A DNA stretch of 64,000 bases from Nevskia sp. (GTDB lineage: Bacteria; Pseudomonadota; Gammaproteobacteria; Nevskiales; Nevskiaceae), in the NCBI GenBank assembly GCA_021732745.1, contig JAKFUK010000002.1, forward strand, positions 62,001-126,000, given 5' to 3'. Below are positions 17,459 through 25,717 of the stretch, piece by piece. Positions within the stretch are counted from its first letter, which is position 1. Every line of letters starts with the position of its first letter. Made by a program: the position numbers and the translations under genes. The notes beneath the pieces are model-generated. The model was not told where the DNA came from and ran no database searches. It was given only the letters and a program-made list of their open reading frames with translations.

Positions 17459-19030
17459 GTGGGGCAAGCGCGGAGGGTGCTGATCGTCGGAGCCGGTGTC
17501 GGCGGCTTGTCGGCAGCGCTCGATCTGGCCGCGCAGGGCTTCGAGGTCACCGTGCTCGAACGCGCACCGACGCCGGGCGGCAAGGTTCGCGAGGTGACCA
17601 TCGGCGACCTGAAACTCGACGCCGGCCCCACCGTGTTCACGATGCGCTGGGTGTTCGAGCAACTATTCGCCGACGCTGGGCTGGATTTCGCTTCCGCCGT
17701 CCCGCTCGACCGCGCCGACGTGCTGGCGCGTCACGCCTGGGGCGGCGCGCAGCATCTGGATTTGCACGCCGACCTCGCCTGCTCCGCCGATGCCATCGCC
17801 GCGTTTGCAGGGCCGGACGAAGGCCGCCGTTTCCTCGAATTCAGCGCGCGAGCGAAAGCGATCTATTCGACGCTCGAAGGCCCGTTCATCCGCAACAACT
17901 GCGACAGCCCGCTGGCCTTGATGCGTGCCATCGGCCTGAACCGCTTCGGCGATCTCTGGCGGATCACGCCATTCGCTTCGCTGTGGCGTTCGCTGGGTTC
18001 GCATTTTCACGATCTGCGCCTGCGCCAGTTGTTTGGCCGTTATGCGACCTACTGCGGCTCCTCGCCGTTCGCGGCACCGGCGACCCTGATGCTGGTGGCC
18101 CATGTCGAGCAGGACGGCGTCTGGCGGGTGCGCGGTGGCATGCACGCGCTGGCGCAGGCACTGGCGCAAGCGGCGATGCAGATGGGTGCTGCGATCCGCT
18201 ACGGCAGCGAGGTTGCCGAAATCGTCGACGACGGCCAGCGCGTCACTGGCGTGAAACTGGCCAGCGGCGAATGGCTGGCGGCCGATGCAGTGATCGTCAA
18301 CGCCGATCCGGCGGCGGTCGCCTCGGGCCTGTTTGGCCAGCAAGCACAACGCGCGGTGAAACCGCTCAAGCCCGCGCAGCGTTCGCTGTCGGCGCTCACC
18401 TGGAATCTGGTGGCGCGCAGCAGCGGCAGCTTTCCGCTATCGCGTCATAACGTGTTCTTTTCAAACGATTATCGCGCCGAGTTCCGCGACATCTTCCAGC
18501 GCCGGCAACTGCCCGCAGCGCCCACCGTCTATGTCTGCGCCCAAGATCGCGACGACGAAGGCGGCAGCGTGTCGCGCCTCGGCGAACGCCTGCTGTGCCT
18601 GGTCAACGCGCCGCCCGACGGCGATCGAAATCCCTTGTCTGCCGAGAGTGTGACGACATGCGAATCCGCGACTTTCGCGCTGCTGGACCGCTGTGGCCTG
18701 CGTCTGAAACACAATCCGGAGCAGACGGTGCTGACCACGCCGACCGACTTTCACCGGCTGTTTCCGGGGACTGGCGGGGCGCTGTACGGCCCGGCCTCGC
18801 ACGGCTGGATGGCCTCGTTCCAGCGACCGGGGGCGCGCAGCCGGATTCCGGGCTTGTACCTGGCCGGTGGCAGCACGCATCCGGGGCCGGGAGTGCCGAT
18901 GGCAGCGCTGTCCGGCCGGCTGGCCGCGGCCAGCCTTCAGTCGGACCTCGGTTCGACGCGCCGGTCGTGCCCGGCGGCTATCGCTGGTGGTATGTCGACG
19001 CCCTCAGCGACGACGGCAAGCACGGGCTGA
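17459..19030 (+). CDS. crtD: Hydroxyneurosporene/methoxyneurosporene desaturase
   Basis: A 523-residue FAD-dependent carotenoid 3,4-desaturase of the CrtI family. The dinucleotide motif VLIVGAGVGGLSAALDLA is at the N-terminus, followed by LERAPTPGGKVRE and LDAGPTVFTMRWVFEQLF. The family C-terminal block GLYLAGGSTHPGPGVPMAALSGRLAAA is present. GTG 17459 follows AGGGG by 8 bases, and no ATG start is available. The last about 36 residues (after QSDL) are low-complexity and lie over the start of crtC in another frame, so they are probably a by-product of the overlap. It acts with CrtC and CrtF towards spirilloxanthin or related pigments. Confidence 0.94.
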   Translation: MGQARRVLIVGAGVGGLSAALDLAAQGFEVTVLERAPTPGGKVREVTIGDLKLDAGPTVFTMRWVFEQLFADAGLDFASAVPLDRADVLARHAWGGAQHLDLHADLACSADAIAAFAGPDEGRRFLEFSARAKAIYSTLEGPFIRNNCDSPLALMRAIGLNRFGDLWRITPFASLWRSLGSHFHDLRLRQLFGRYATYCGSSPFAAPATLMLVAHVEQDGVWRVRGGMHALAQALAQAAMQMGAAIRYGSEVAEIVDDGQRVTGVKLASGEWLAADAVIVNADPAAVASGLFGQQAQRAVKPLKPAQRSLSALTWNLVARSSGSFPLSRHNVFFSNDYRAEFRDIFQRRQLPAAPTVYVCAQDRDDEGGSVSRLGERLLCLVNAPPDGDRNPLSAESVTTCESATFALLDRCGLRLKHNPEQTVLTTPTDFHRLFPGTGGALYGPASHGWMASFQRPGARSRIPGLYLAGGSTHPGPGVPMAALSGRLAAASLQSDLGSTRRSCPAAIAGGMSTPSATTASTG

Positions 19031-19860
19031 CGCTGATCGCCTTCATCGGCAGCGTCTTTTCGCCGTATTACAAGCGTGCGCGCGGCCGCAATCCGGCTGC
19101 CGAGCCACTGGATCACAGCGCCATCAACATCGCGCTGTACGGCCAATCCGGCCACCGCTGGGCGATGACCGAGCGCCGTCGCGGGAGTGTTGCCCGCGAT
19201 GCCGACAGCCTGGCCATCGGCAACAGCGAGCTGGACTGGAACCGCGACGGCCTGACCGTGTCGCTCGATGAAACCACCGTGCCCTGGCCGTCCGCGATCC
19301 GAGGCTGTCTGCGCCTGCATCCGCAGGCCTTGGCGCAGCATGTCGAAACCCTGGCTCCGGGTCATCACTGGCGGCCGATCGCGCCGAGTGCGCGCATCGA
19401 AGTGCTGCTGGAAGCGCCGAAGCTTCGCTGGACCGGCAATGCCTACTTCGACAGCAACAGCGGCGATAGCCCGATCGAGGACGCGATGCGCCGCTGGCAC
19501 TGGTCGCGCAGCCCGCTGCGCGACGGTGGCGCGGCGCTGCTGTACGACATCGAACGGCGCGATGCCTCGACCCGCGCGCTGGCGCTGCGCTTCGATCGGC
19601 ATGGAGCCGCCGAGCCCTTCGCACCGCCGCCGCCGACCGTGCTTCCGCGCAGCGGCTGGCGCGTTGATCGCACGTCGCGTGGCGATGCGGCGATCGTCGA
19701 AACGCTGGAAGACACGCCGTTCTATGCGCGTTCCACACTCGCCGCGACGCTGTGCGGCGAGCCGACCCTGGGCGTGCACGAAAGCCTGGATCTGGATCGC
19801 TTCAACAGCCCGGTGGTGCAGTGGATGCTGCCGTTCAGGATGCCGAGGGCGCGGCGCTGA
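18967..19860 (+). CDS. crtC: Acyclic carotenoid 1,2-hydratase (hydroxyneurosporene synthase), start uncertain
   Basis: Adds water to the 1,2 double bond of neurosporene or lycopene derivatives. The conserved start block GGYRWWYVDALSDDG and IAFIGSVFSPYYKRARGR is clear, and homology continues to the stop at 19858-19860. The family usually begins a few residues further up (RFDAPVVPGG), yet no ATG, GTG or TTG exists in this frame between 18661 and 18966. GTG 18967 (giving 297 residues) is the nearest usable codon and lacks a visible ribosome binding site. The gene overlaps the crtD end by 64 bp in another frame, which suggests translational coupling. A start at ATG 18658 would add about 100 residues without any family resemblance. 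Confidence 0.88.
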   Translation: MPGGYRWWYVDALSDDGKHGLTLIAFIGSVFSPYYKRARGRNPAAEPLDHSAINIALYGQSGHRWAMTERRRGSVARDADSLAIGNSELDWNRDGLTVSLDETTVPWPSAIRGCLRLHPQALAQHVETLAPGHHWRPIAPSARIEVLLEAPKLRWTGNAYFDSNSGDSPIEDAMRRWHWSRSPLRDGGAALLYDIERRDASTRALALRFDRHGAAEPFAPPPPTVLPRSGWRVDRTSRGDAAIVETLEDTPFYARSTLAATLCGEPTLGVHESLDLDRFNSPVVQWMLPFRMPRARR

Positions 19861-19868
19861 GGCTTGCT

Positions 19869-19892
19869 CCTTCCCCCGCGTGCGGGGGAAGG
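19869..19892. terminator. GC-rich hairpin between convergent crtC and the crtB operon
   Basis: A perfect 11-bp stem, CCTTCCCCCGC/GCGGGGGAAGG, with a 2-base loop lies 8 bp after the crtC stop. A second related but imperfect C-rich/G-rich pair follows at about 19949-19972. No long T-run is present. The composition is like common intergenic C-rich repeats, so it may be both repeat and terminator for the convergent transcripts. Confidence 0.5.
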
Positions 19893-19980
19893 CCGGGACG
19901 GGGCCGGTTGGCGGTGGTGCAAACTTCAACGCCCCCACCCCAGCCCTCCCCCGAAAAGCGCGGGGAAGGGGGCTACAACA

Positions 19981-20106
19981 TTATTTTTCCCGCTCCCGAT
20001 CCCGCCGCTGAGTGCGGCGCAGCGAGATCAACTCCCAAATCAGCAGCGCCAGGATCACCCCGAAGGCGAGGCCCAGATCGAGCACCGCGAACCAGTCGAT
20101 CTTCAC
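19981..20106 (-). CDS. Small single-span membrane protein after crtB (41 aa)
   Basis: A 41-codon gene starting at GTG 20106, which overlaps the crtB stop as GTGA, and ending at TAA 19981-19983. The product begins VKIDWFAVLDLGLAFGVILA, continues LLIWELISLR and ends in a strongly charged tail (RRTQRRDREREK). This gives one transmembrane helix with a basic cytoplasmic end. The 4-bp overlap with crtB and the well-formed membrane protein argue that it is real although very short. I recall small membrane proteins next to crtB in other photosynthesis clusters. A role in membrane attachment of the carotenoid enzymes is speculation. Confidence 0.7.
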   Translation of the reverse strand: MKIDWFAVLDLGLAFGVILALLIWELISLRRTQRRDREREK

Positions 20107-21206
20107 GCTGGCCGGTGGCTCAGGCTTGCCGAGACCGCCGCGTGACGGCGCGAAGCCTGCGCCTGCCGTTCCTCGCGCTCCAGCCGCTCGAACAGGTCGA
20201 GCACCCAGACTGCGCGGTCACGAAAGCGCCACCAGGGCAATACCGGTTCGCCGGTCGCGGACTCGGCAGGAACCGGCAGCGCTGCTGCCGCCACGGCGTC
20301 GATCAGGAAGCGGGTTTCGGGAATCGCCGGGGCCGCCGCACCGGCCTTCGGGTCCGGTTCGCGGCTATAGGCCTGCATCAGCAGCGCCAGCTTGCGACCC
20401 GCCGGCACGATGGCCCGCTGGCTGACCGAATCACCGCCGCGACGGCGCAGTTCATGGCCGATCTCGGCGTACAGCAGCCGCGCCGCCATGATGCCGGGGC
20501 GGCAACCGGCCGGTAGCCGGGCAATTCCGGAATCGACCTGCGCATAGAGCCGGTCGGCCTCGCGCAGCAGACGCTCGATGACGCTGTGCAAGCGCGCGTC
20601 GAACACCGGTGCAGCGAGCCAGGCATCGGGGTCGATACCGGCTTCGCGCAGCCAAGCGCGCGGCAGATAGAGCCGGCCGTTGCGGGCGTCTTCGCCGACA
20701 TCGCGGGCGATATTGGTCAGTTGCATCGCCGTGCCCAGATCGCAGGCGCGGGCGATGGCCTCGGGTTCGCGAACGCCCATCAGCAGCGCCATCATCGCGC
20801 CGACGGTACCGGCGACGCGCGCGGCGTAGGCGTGGATGTCGGACAGGGTTTCGTAGGCGCGGGCGGTCGAATCCCACTCGAAACCTTCGATCAGCGCATC
20901 GAGCAGGGTGCGCGGGATCGCATGGCTGTGGACAACGCGCGTCAGCGCGCGATCCGCCGCGATTGGCAGCGGCGTGCCGGCATAGATACGGTCGAGCCGG
21001 TCGCGCAGCCGGGCCACGGCATGCAGGCCGCCACCGTCGACATCGACCGCGTCATCGGCCAGACGGCAGAAGGCGTAGAGCGCGCAGGCCGGGTCGCGGA
21101 TTGCGGTCGGCAGCAGCAGCGAAGCGATGTAGAAGGATTTCGATCCCGCCCGCAGCAGGCGGCGGCAGGCGGCGAGATCGGCAGCCGCTGATTCAACGAC
21201 CGACAT
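20103..21206 (-). CDS. crtB: 15-cis-phytoene synthase
   Basis: A 367-residue squalene/phytoene synthase family enzyme that joins two geranylgeranyl-PP to phytoene. Both Asp-rich motifs are present: YAFCRLADDAVD (residues about 44-55) and LTNIARDVGEDA (about 165-176), together with YLPRAWL. ATG 21206 (MSVVESAAADL) lies inside the last codons of crtI (14-bp overlap), so the two are translationally coupled. The C-terminal about 70 residues are an extension with the WWRFRDRAVWVLDLFERLE segment. The next gene overlaps its stop codon. Confidence 0.95.
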   Translation of the reverse strand: MSVVESAAADLAACRRLLRAGSKSFYIASLLLPTAIRDPACALYAFCRLADDAVDVDGGGLHAVARLRDRLDRIYAGTPLPIAADRALTRVVHSHAIPRTLLDALIEGFEWDSTARAYETLSDIHAYAARVAGTVGAMMALLMGVREPEAIARACDLGTAMQLTNIARDVGEDARNGRLYLPRAWLREAGIDPDAWLAAPVFDARLHSVIERLLREADRLYAQVDSGIARLPAGCRPGIMAARLLYAEIGHELRRRGGDSVSQRAIVPAGRKLALLMQAYSREPDPKAGAAAPAIPETRFLIDAVAAAALPVPAESATGEPVLPWWRFRDRAVWVLDLFERLEREERQAQASRRHAAVSASLSHRPA

Positions 21207-22731
21207 GCGCAAACGCCTCCGCATTCGGCACCACGGTATCGAGCACCCGCGCCGACGACAGCACGCCTGGCAGTCCGGCACCCGGATGGGTTCCGGCGCC
21301 GACCAGAAACAGGTTCTCGAAGTCTTCGCTGCGGTTGTGCGGCCGGAACCAGGCGCTTTGCATCAGGATCGGTTCGAGACTGAAGGCGGCACCGTTGACC
21401 GAGTTCAGGCGGTCCTGAAAATCCTGCGGCGTCAGCATCCGCTGGCTGACGATTTCCTCCTCCAGACCCGGCAGCAGGGTTGCCGACAGCAGCTTTTCGA
21501 TCGACTTCCGATAGCGCTCGGCTTCCTTCGACCAGTGCGTGCCACTGGCCAGATGCGGCACCGGCGACAGCACGTAGAACGTGTCGCAACCGTCTGGGGC
21601 CAGGGACGGGTCGGTTGCCGTCGGCCGATGCAGGTAAAGGCTGAAATCGTCGGCCAGCACCTTCCGATCGAAGATGTCTTCGAGCAATTCCTTGTAGCGC
21701 GGCCCGAGCATGATCGTATGGTGCTCGACGTCTGGATACTGGCGTTTCGTGCCGAAGTACCAGACGAACAAGCCCATCGAATAGCGCGCGCGATTGAGCT
21801 TGCCGTTGCTCCAGCGCCGCTTGGCCGCATTCGGAATCAGATGCCGATAGGTCCAGGCCGCATCCGCGTTCGAGACCACGACATCGGCCGCGATCCGCTC
21901 GCCGTTGACCAGCCTGACCCCGACCGCCTTGCGGTCTTCGAGCAGGATTTCGGCAACTTCGCTTTCGCAGCGAACGACATTGCCCTGCCCTTCGATCAGA
22001 TCGACCAGCCCGGTGACCAGCCGCCCGGTGCCGCCCATGGCGAAATGCACGCCCCATTTGCGCTCCAGATGGGCGATCAGGCAGTACACCGAGGTGGTGG
22101 TGAACGGATTGCCGCCGACCAAGAGCGGATGGAAGCTCAGCACCGTGCGCAGGCGCTCGTCTTTCACGTACTGGGACACCATGCCGTAGACGGTGCGGTA
22201 GCTGGCCAGCTTCATCAGCTCCGGCACCACCCGGACCATGTCCATGATCGAGTCGAACGGCACATGGCCCAGTTGTTCGAAGCCGACCTTGAAGATTTCC
22301 TCGCTGGCTTTCATGTAGCGGTCGTAGCCGGCGACGTCATCGGCTGCGAACTTGGCGACTTCGCGGCGCATCGCGTCGGCATCGCCGGTGTAGTCGAAGA
22401 TTTCGCCGTTGGCGAAGCGGATCCGGTAGAACGGCGAAACCGGGCGCAGTTCGACGTCGTCGGCCAGCTTCCGTCCGCACAGCGCCCACAGTTCCTCGAA
22501 CAGGAACGGCGCGGTGACGATGGTCGGACCGGCATCGAAAGTGAAACCGTCCTGGCGGTAGACATAGGCCCGGCCGCCAGGGGCATCGAGCTTTTCCAGC
22601 ACCGTCACTCGGTAGCCTCGGGCGCCGAGCCGGACGGCCGCTGCCAGCCCGCCGAAACCGCTGCCGATGACCACCGCATGGGGTCGGGAATCGAGGGGCG
22701 CGGGCAGTCGGAAATGATGGGGTGCGTTCAT
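21193..22731 (-). CDS. crtI: Phytoene desaturase
   Basis: A 512-residue FAD-dependent phytoene desaturase that makes neurosporene or lycopene. The FAD motif AVVIGSGFGGLAAAVRLGARG is at about residue 19, followed by LEKLDAPGGRAYVYRQDG and TFDAGPTIVTAPFLFEELW. The C-terminal block is FLVGAGTHPGAGLPGVLSSARV. ATG 22731 has no recognisable ribosome binding site, and a CrtJ/PpsR-type operator begins only a few bases upstream. crtB overlaps its end. The crtI-crtB pair is a separate transcription unit from crtEF. Confidence 0.96.
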   Translation of the reverse strand: MNAPHHFRLPAPLDSRPHAVVIGSGFGGLAAAVRLGARGYRVTVLEKLDAPGGRAYVYRQDGFTFDAGPTIVTAPFLFEELWALCGRKLADDVELRPVSPFYRIRFANGEIFDYTGDADAMRREVAKFAADDVAGYDRYMKASEEIFKVGFEQLGHVPFDSIMDMVRVVPELMKLASYRTVYGMVSQYVKDERLRTVLSFHPLLVGGNPFTTTSVYCLIAHLERKWGVHFAMGGTGRLVTGLVDLIEGQGNVVRCESEVAEILLEDRKAVGVRLVNGERIAADVVVSNADAAWTYRHLIPNAAKRRWSNGKLNRARYSMGLFVWYFGTKRQYPDVEHHTIMLGPRYKELLEDIFDRKVLADDFSLYLHRPTATDPSLAPDGCDTFYVLSPVPHLASGTHWSKEAERYRKSIEKLLSATLLPGLEEEIVSQRMLTPQDFQDRLNSVNGAAFSLEPILMQSAWFRPHNRSEDFENLFLVGAGTHPGAGLPGVLSSARVLDTVVPNAEAFAHVGR

Positions 22732-22733
22732 GG

Positions 22734-23226
<493 letters not shown>

Positions 23227-23242
23227 GTCGATTCGCGGCCAT

Positions 23243-23280
23243 AAAAAAGGCGGAAGGTCGCGAGACCTTCCGCCTTTTTT
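23243..23280. terminator. Bidirectional rho-independent terminator
   Basis: A perfect 11-bp stem GGCGGAAGGTC/GACCTTCCGCC (23249-23259, 23264-23274) with loop GCGA, flanked by A6 on the left and T6 on the right. It can stop glnB on the plus strand and the VOC gene on the minus strand. Confidence 0.95.
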
Positions 23281-23326
23281 GTTTCCGCTTGCCGCCCGCT
23301 CAGCGGCGGGCGGCAAGCAATCCCGA

Positions 23327-23716
23327 TCAGGCCGGGGCGAAGCAGTAGCAGCAGATCTTGTTGCCGTCCAGATCGCGGACGTAGGCGGCGTAAGCGGTCG
23401 GGGTGAACGAACGCGGGCCGGGCGCGCCTTCGTCCTTGCCGCCGTGGGCGAGCGCCACTTCATGGAACTTGTGCACGGCAGCGCGCGACGGTGCCGCAAA
23501 GCTGATGGTGCCGCCGTTGGCGAAGGTCGCCGGTGCGCCGTTGCCGGGCTTGGTGATCATGAACAGGTCGGAGTCGGCGGCGCCGGTGCTCCACAGCGAA
23601 GCGGCGTCGAAGTTCATGACGCGCTTCAGGCCCATGGTGTCGAGCACGGCGTCATAGAACTTGCGACCGGCTTCGACATCGTTGGTGCCAACAACCACAT
23701 GCGTGAAAATGCCCAC
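23327..23716 (-). CDS. VOC family protein (glyoxalase/bleomycin-resistance-like)
   Basis: A 129-residue vicinal oxygen chelate protein. GTG 23716 (MGIFTHVVVGTNDVE) is chosen because AGGAG lies six bases before it; the TTG further up would start inside that site. Two beta-alpha-beta-beta-beta modules are suggested by THVVVGTNDVEAGRKFYDAVL and SFTPTAYAAYVRDLDGNKICCY, typical of the lactoylglutathione-lyase-like lineage. The likely metal ligands are the first His (FTHV), the second-module His residues (AVHKFHEVALAHGG) and a Glu or Asp, so the activity is uncertain. It is a single gene between two well-marked borders. Confidence 0.85.
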   Translation of the reverse strand: MGIFTHVVVGTNDVEAGRKFYDAVLDTMGLKRVMNFDAASLWSTGAADSDLFMITKPGNGAPATFANGGTISFAAPSRAAVHKFHEVALAHGGKDEGAPGPRSFTPTAYAAYVRDLDGNKICCYCFAPA

Positions 23717-23882
23717 GGTAGTTCTCCTCAAAAAGGGTTTTTATAGACGGATTGGCGCGGGCGGCTGGATGTGATCGGGCCCGTCGCCTGAGCGAACTCT
23801 GTAGCAGATGGGGCCGGCAAACAAGATGTGCGGAAACGCGCCAACGCCCAGCCATATCTGACACAGGACCGACGTTGTCAGT

Positions 23883-24716
23883 TCAGGCCGGCAGGGTGAT
23901 CGGCGCGGTCGAGCCTTCCTCGTCGGTCCACACCCGGAACAGTTCCAGGGTGTGCGGCCCGTAGGTGGTGGTGATCGCCACGTCCGCTGCATCGCGGCCG
24001 CGGGCGATCAGGATGCGGCCGATGCGCGGCGCGTTGTTGCGCGGGTCGAAGGCATGCCAGGCCCCGCCGAGGAACACTTCCATGGAGCCTGCGAAGTCCA
24101 TCGGCGCATCGACCTTGGGCACGCCGATGTCGCCGAGATAGGCCGTGCAGTAGCGCGCCGGGATGTTCAGGCAGCGGCAGAAGGCGATCGCCAGATGCGC
24201 GTAGTCGCGGCAGACGCCACGGCCTTCGATGTAGGCCTCGAAGGCGGTCTTGGTGGGTCGTGCGAATTCGTAGCCGAACTGGATGTGGCGGTTGACGAAA
24301 TCGCAGATCGCCTGAACCCGTCGCCAGCCGAGCGGCGTGTGGCCGAACAGTTTCCACGCAGTGTCGGTCAGCAGATCGGTTTCGCAGTAGCGGCTGCCGA
24401 GCAGATAGACCAGCGTCTCTTCGGGCAGGGTTTCCACCGGATGCTGGAGCGCATCGAGCAGCACCGGCTCATGGCGGCCGTGATCGCGAATCAGGCCGTT
24501 GGCATACAGCCGCACGCGACCGGCCGGCGCCTTGATACGGCTGCACCAGTTGCCGAAGCCGTCGCGATACATGGTCACCGGCACCGGCGGGTCGACACAA
24601 AGGTGGTCGGGCTGCACCAGATCGGACGCACGCGAGTAGTGCGCGTGCAGATTGAGGATCATCGGTGTCGGCTGCGGACACTGGTAAATGATCTCGTAGC
24701 CAAAGCGGATCAGCAT
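23883..24716 (-). CDS. Transglutaminase-like domain protein
   Basis: A 277-residue cytoplasmic protein with an N-terminal beta-sandwich (LIRFGYEIIYQCPQPTPMILNL) and a transglutaminase-like core. The catalytic triad is visible: Cys in GRGVCRDYAHLAIAFCR, His in GGAWHAFDPRNNAPRIGRI, and its following Asp. This is the circularly complete bacterial transglutaminase family (COG1305), whose members are usually peptidases or amidases of unknown substrate. ATG 24716 is chosen over an upstream TTG. An N-formylglutamate amidohydrolase-like gene lies just upstream on the same strand (55 bp gap), so they may be co-transcribed. Confidence 0.88.
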   Translation of the reverse strand: MLIRFGYEIIYQCPQPTPMILNLHAHYSRASDLVQPDHLCVDPPVPVTMYRDGFGNWCSRIKAPAGRVRLYANGLIRDHGRHEPVLLDALQHPVETLPEETLVYLLGSRYCETDLLTDTAWKLFGHTPLGWRRVQAICDFVNRHIQFGYEFARPTKTAFEAYIEGRGVCRDYAHLAIAFCRCLNIPARYCTAYLGDIGVPKVDAPMDFAGSMEVFLGGAWHAFDPRNNAPRIGRILIARGRDAADVAITTTYGPHTLELFRVWTDEEGSTAPITLPA

Positions 24717-24771
24717 GGAATCTTCCGGCAATGTGGATGGACCACGGTGCCGGAGATGCCCGGTGCCGAAG

Positions 24772-25566
24772 TTACAACGCTGCCAAGAGGGGAGGCAGCA
24801 AGCGTGCCAGCCGTGCCGCCCATTGCTGCTGTCCAGCGGCGTCGGCGATCAGGTCTTGGCGAATTTCGAGTTCGACATGCGGCAAGCCCCGACGTTCACC
24901 GTGTTCCGGGATCGAATGATCGGTTTCGTCACTTAAGTCATAGGGCTCGTTGTAGCCCACGCTCAGCCCACCCTCGCCTTCCAGCGCCTTGCCCAGCGCC
25001 ACGGCCAGCCGGGGATCGCGGTTGTACAGCACGCCAACCTGCCAGGGCCGCCGCCGGCCTTCCCAGATCGGGGTAAAGCTGTGAATCGCAATCAGGGCGC
25101 TAGCCGCGCGCTGACGCTTGCGCTCGTCGAGCACGGCGCTGATGGCGGCGTGATACGGCTGGAAGATCTCGCCTGCCCGCGCTTCCATCTCGGCCGCACT
25201 GACCGAGGCATTGCCCGGAATCACCGTGCCATCGCTGATCGCGACGATCGAATCGGCACTGTGCAGCGGCCGGTTGCAGTCGATCACCAGTCGCGAATAG
25301 CGCTGCATGACGAGCGGCGCTTTCAGCATCACCGACAGCCGCAGCGCCACTTCCGCCGAGCCGATGTCCCAGCCGATGTGGCGACGCAGTTCCGCTTCCG
25401 ACAAACCTAGCGACGCCAGCCTGCGCGGCACCGCGCAACCGGCGTGATCGCCGATCAGCATGAATGGCGAAGTCCCGTCCAGACGCTGGGTCCAGACCGG
25501 CGAGGCTTCGTCGGCAGCCAGCAATGAAACAGGGCAATGCGAATCGGAATGTGCCGAGAGCGCCAT
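24772..25566 (-). CDS. N-formylglutamate amidohydrolase family protein
   Basis: A 264-residue member of the N-formylglutamate amidohydrolase (FGase) family. Characteristic blocks are FMLIGDHAGCAVPRRL, HIGWDIGSAEVALRL, YSRLVIDCNRP, ALIAIHSFTPIWEGRRRPW and LPHVELEIRQDLI. The last has the Glu-Arg-Asp that closes the active site. These enzymes release formate from N-formylglutamate or act on related peptidoglycan-type amides. No hut genes are nearby, so histidine breakdown is not supported by context. It lies next to the transglutaminase-like gene. Confidence 0.88.
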   Translation of the reverse strand: MALSAHSDSHCPVSLLAADEASPVWTQRLDGTSPFMLIGDHAGCAVPRRLASLGLSEAELRRHIGWDIGSAEVALRLSVMLKAPLVMQRYSRLVIDCNRPLHSADSIVAISDGTVIPGNASVSAAEMEARAGEIFQPYHAAISAVLDERKRQRAASALIAIHSFTPIWEGRRRPWQVGVLYNRDPRLAVALGKALEGEGGLSVGYNEPYDLSDETDHSIPEHGERRGLPHVELEIRQDLIADAAGQQQWAARLARLLPPLLAAL

Positions 25567-25617
25567 GGTGTCGGGTCTCGGACTTCGATGAAGCCGCCGG
25601 GCGGCGGTCTTCGTAAA

Positions 25618-25694
25618 TGGTCGGGGCGACAGGATTCGAACCTACGACCTCTTGCTCCCGAAGCAAGCGCTCTACCAAGCTGAGCTACGCCCCG
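25618..25694 (-). tRNA. tRNA-Pro (CGG)
   Basis: A 77-nt cloverleaf on the minus strand: acceptor CGGGGCG/CGCCCCG, D arm AGCTCAGCTTGGTAGAGC, anticodon arm CTTGC-TTCGGGA-GCAAG with anticodon CGG, T arm GGTTCGAATCC, discriminator A and encoded CCA. The unusual C1 start is normal for tRNA-Pro. It reads CCG codons. Confidence 0.97.
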
Positions 25695-25717
25695 CAACTG
25701 CGGTTTGAAACGATGAT

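Noticed and set aside
18595..18966. Longer crtC starting at 18595 or 18658
   Set aside because: The added residues have no resemblance to CrtC and would overlap crtD by over 300 bp; the CrtC family begins near RFDAPV.
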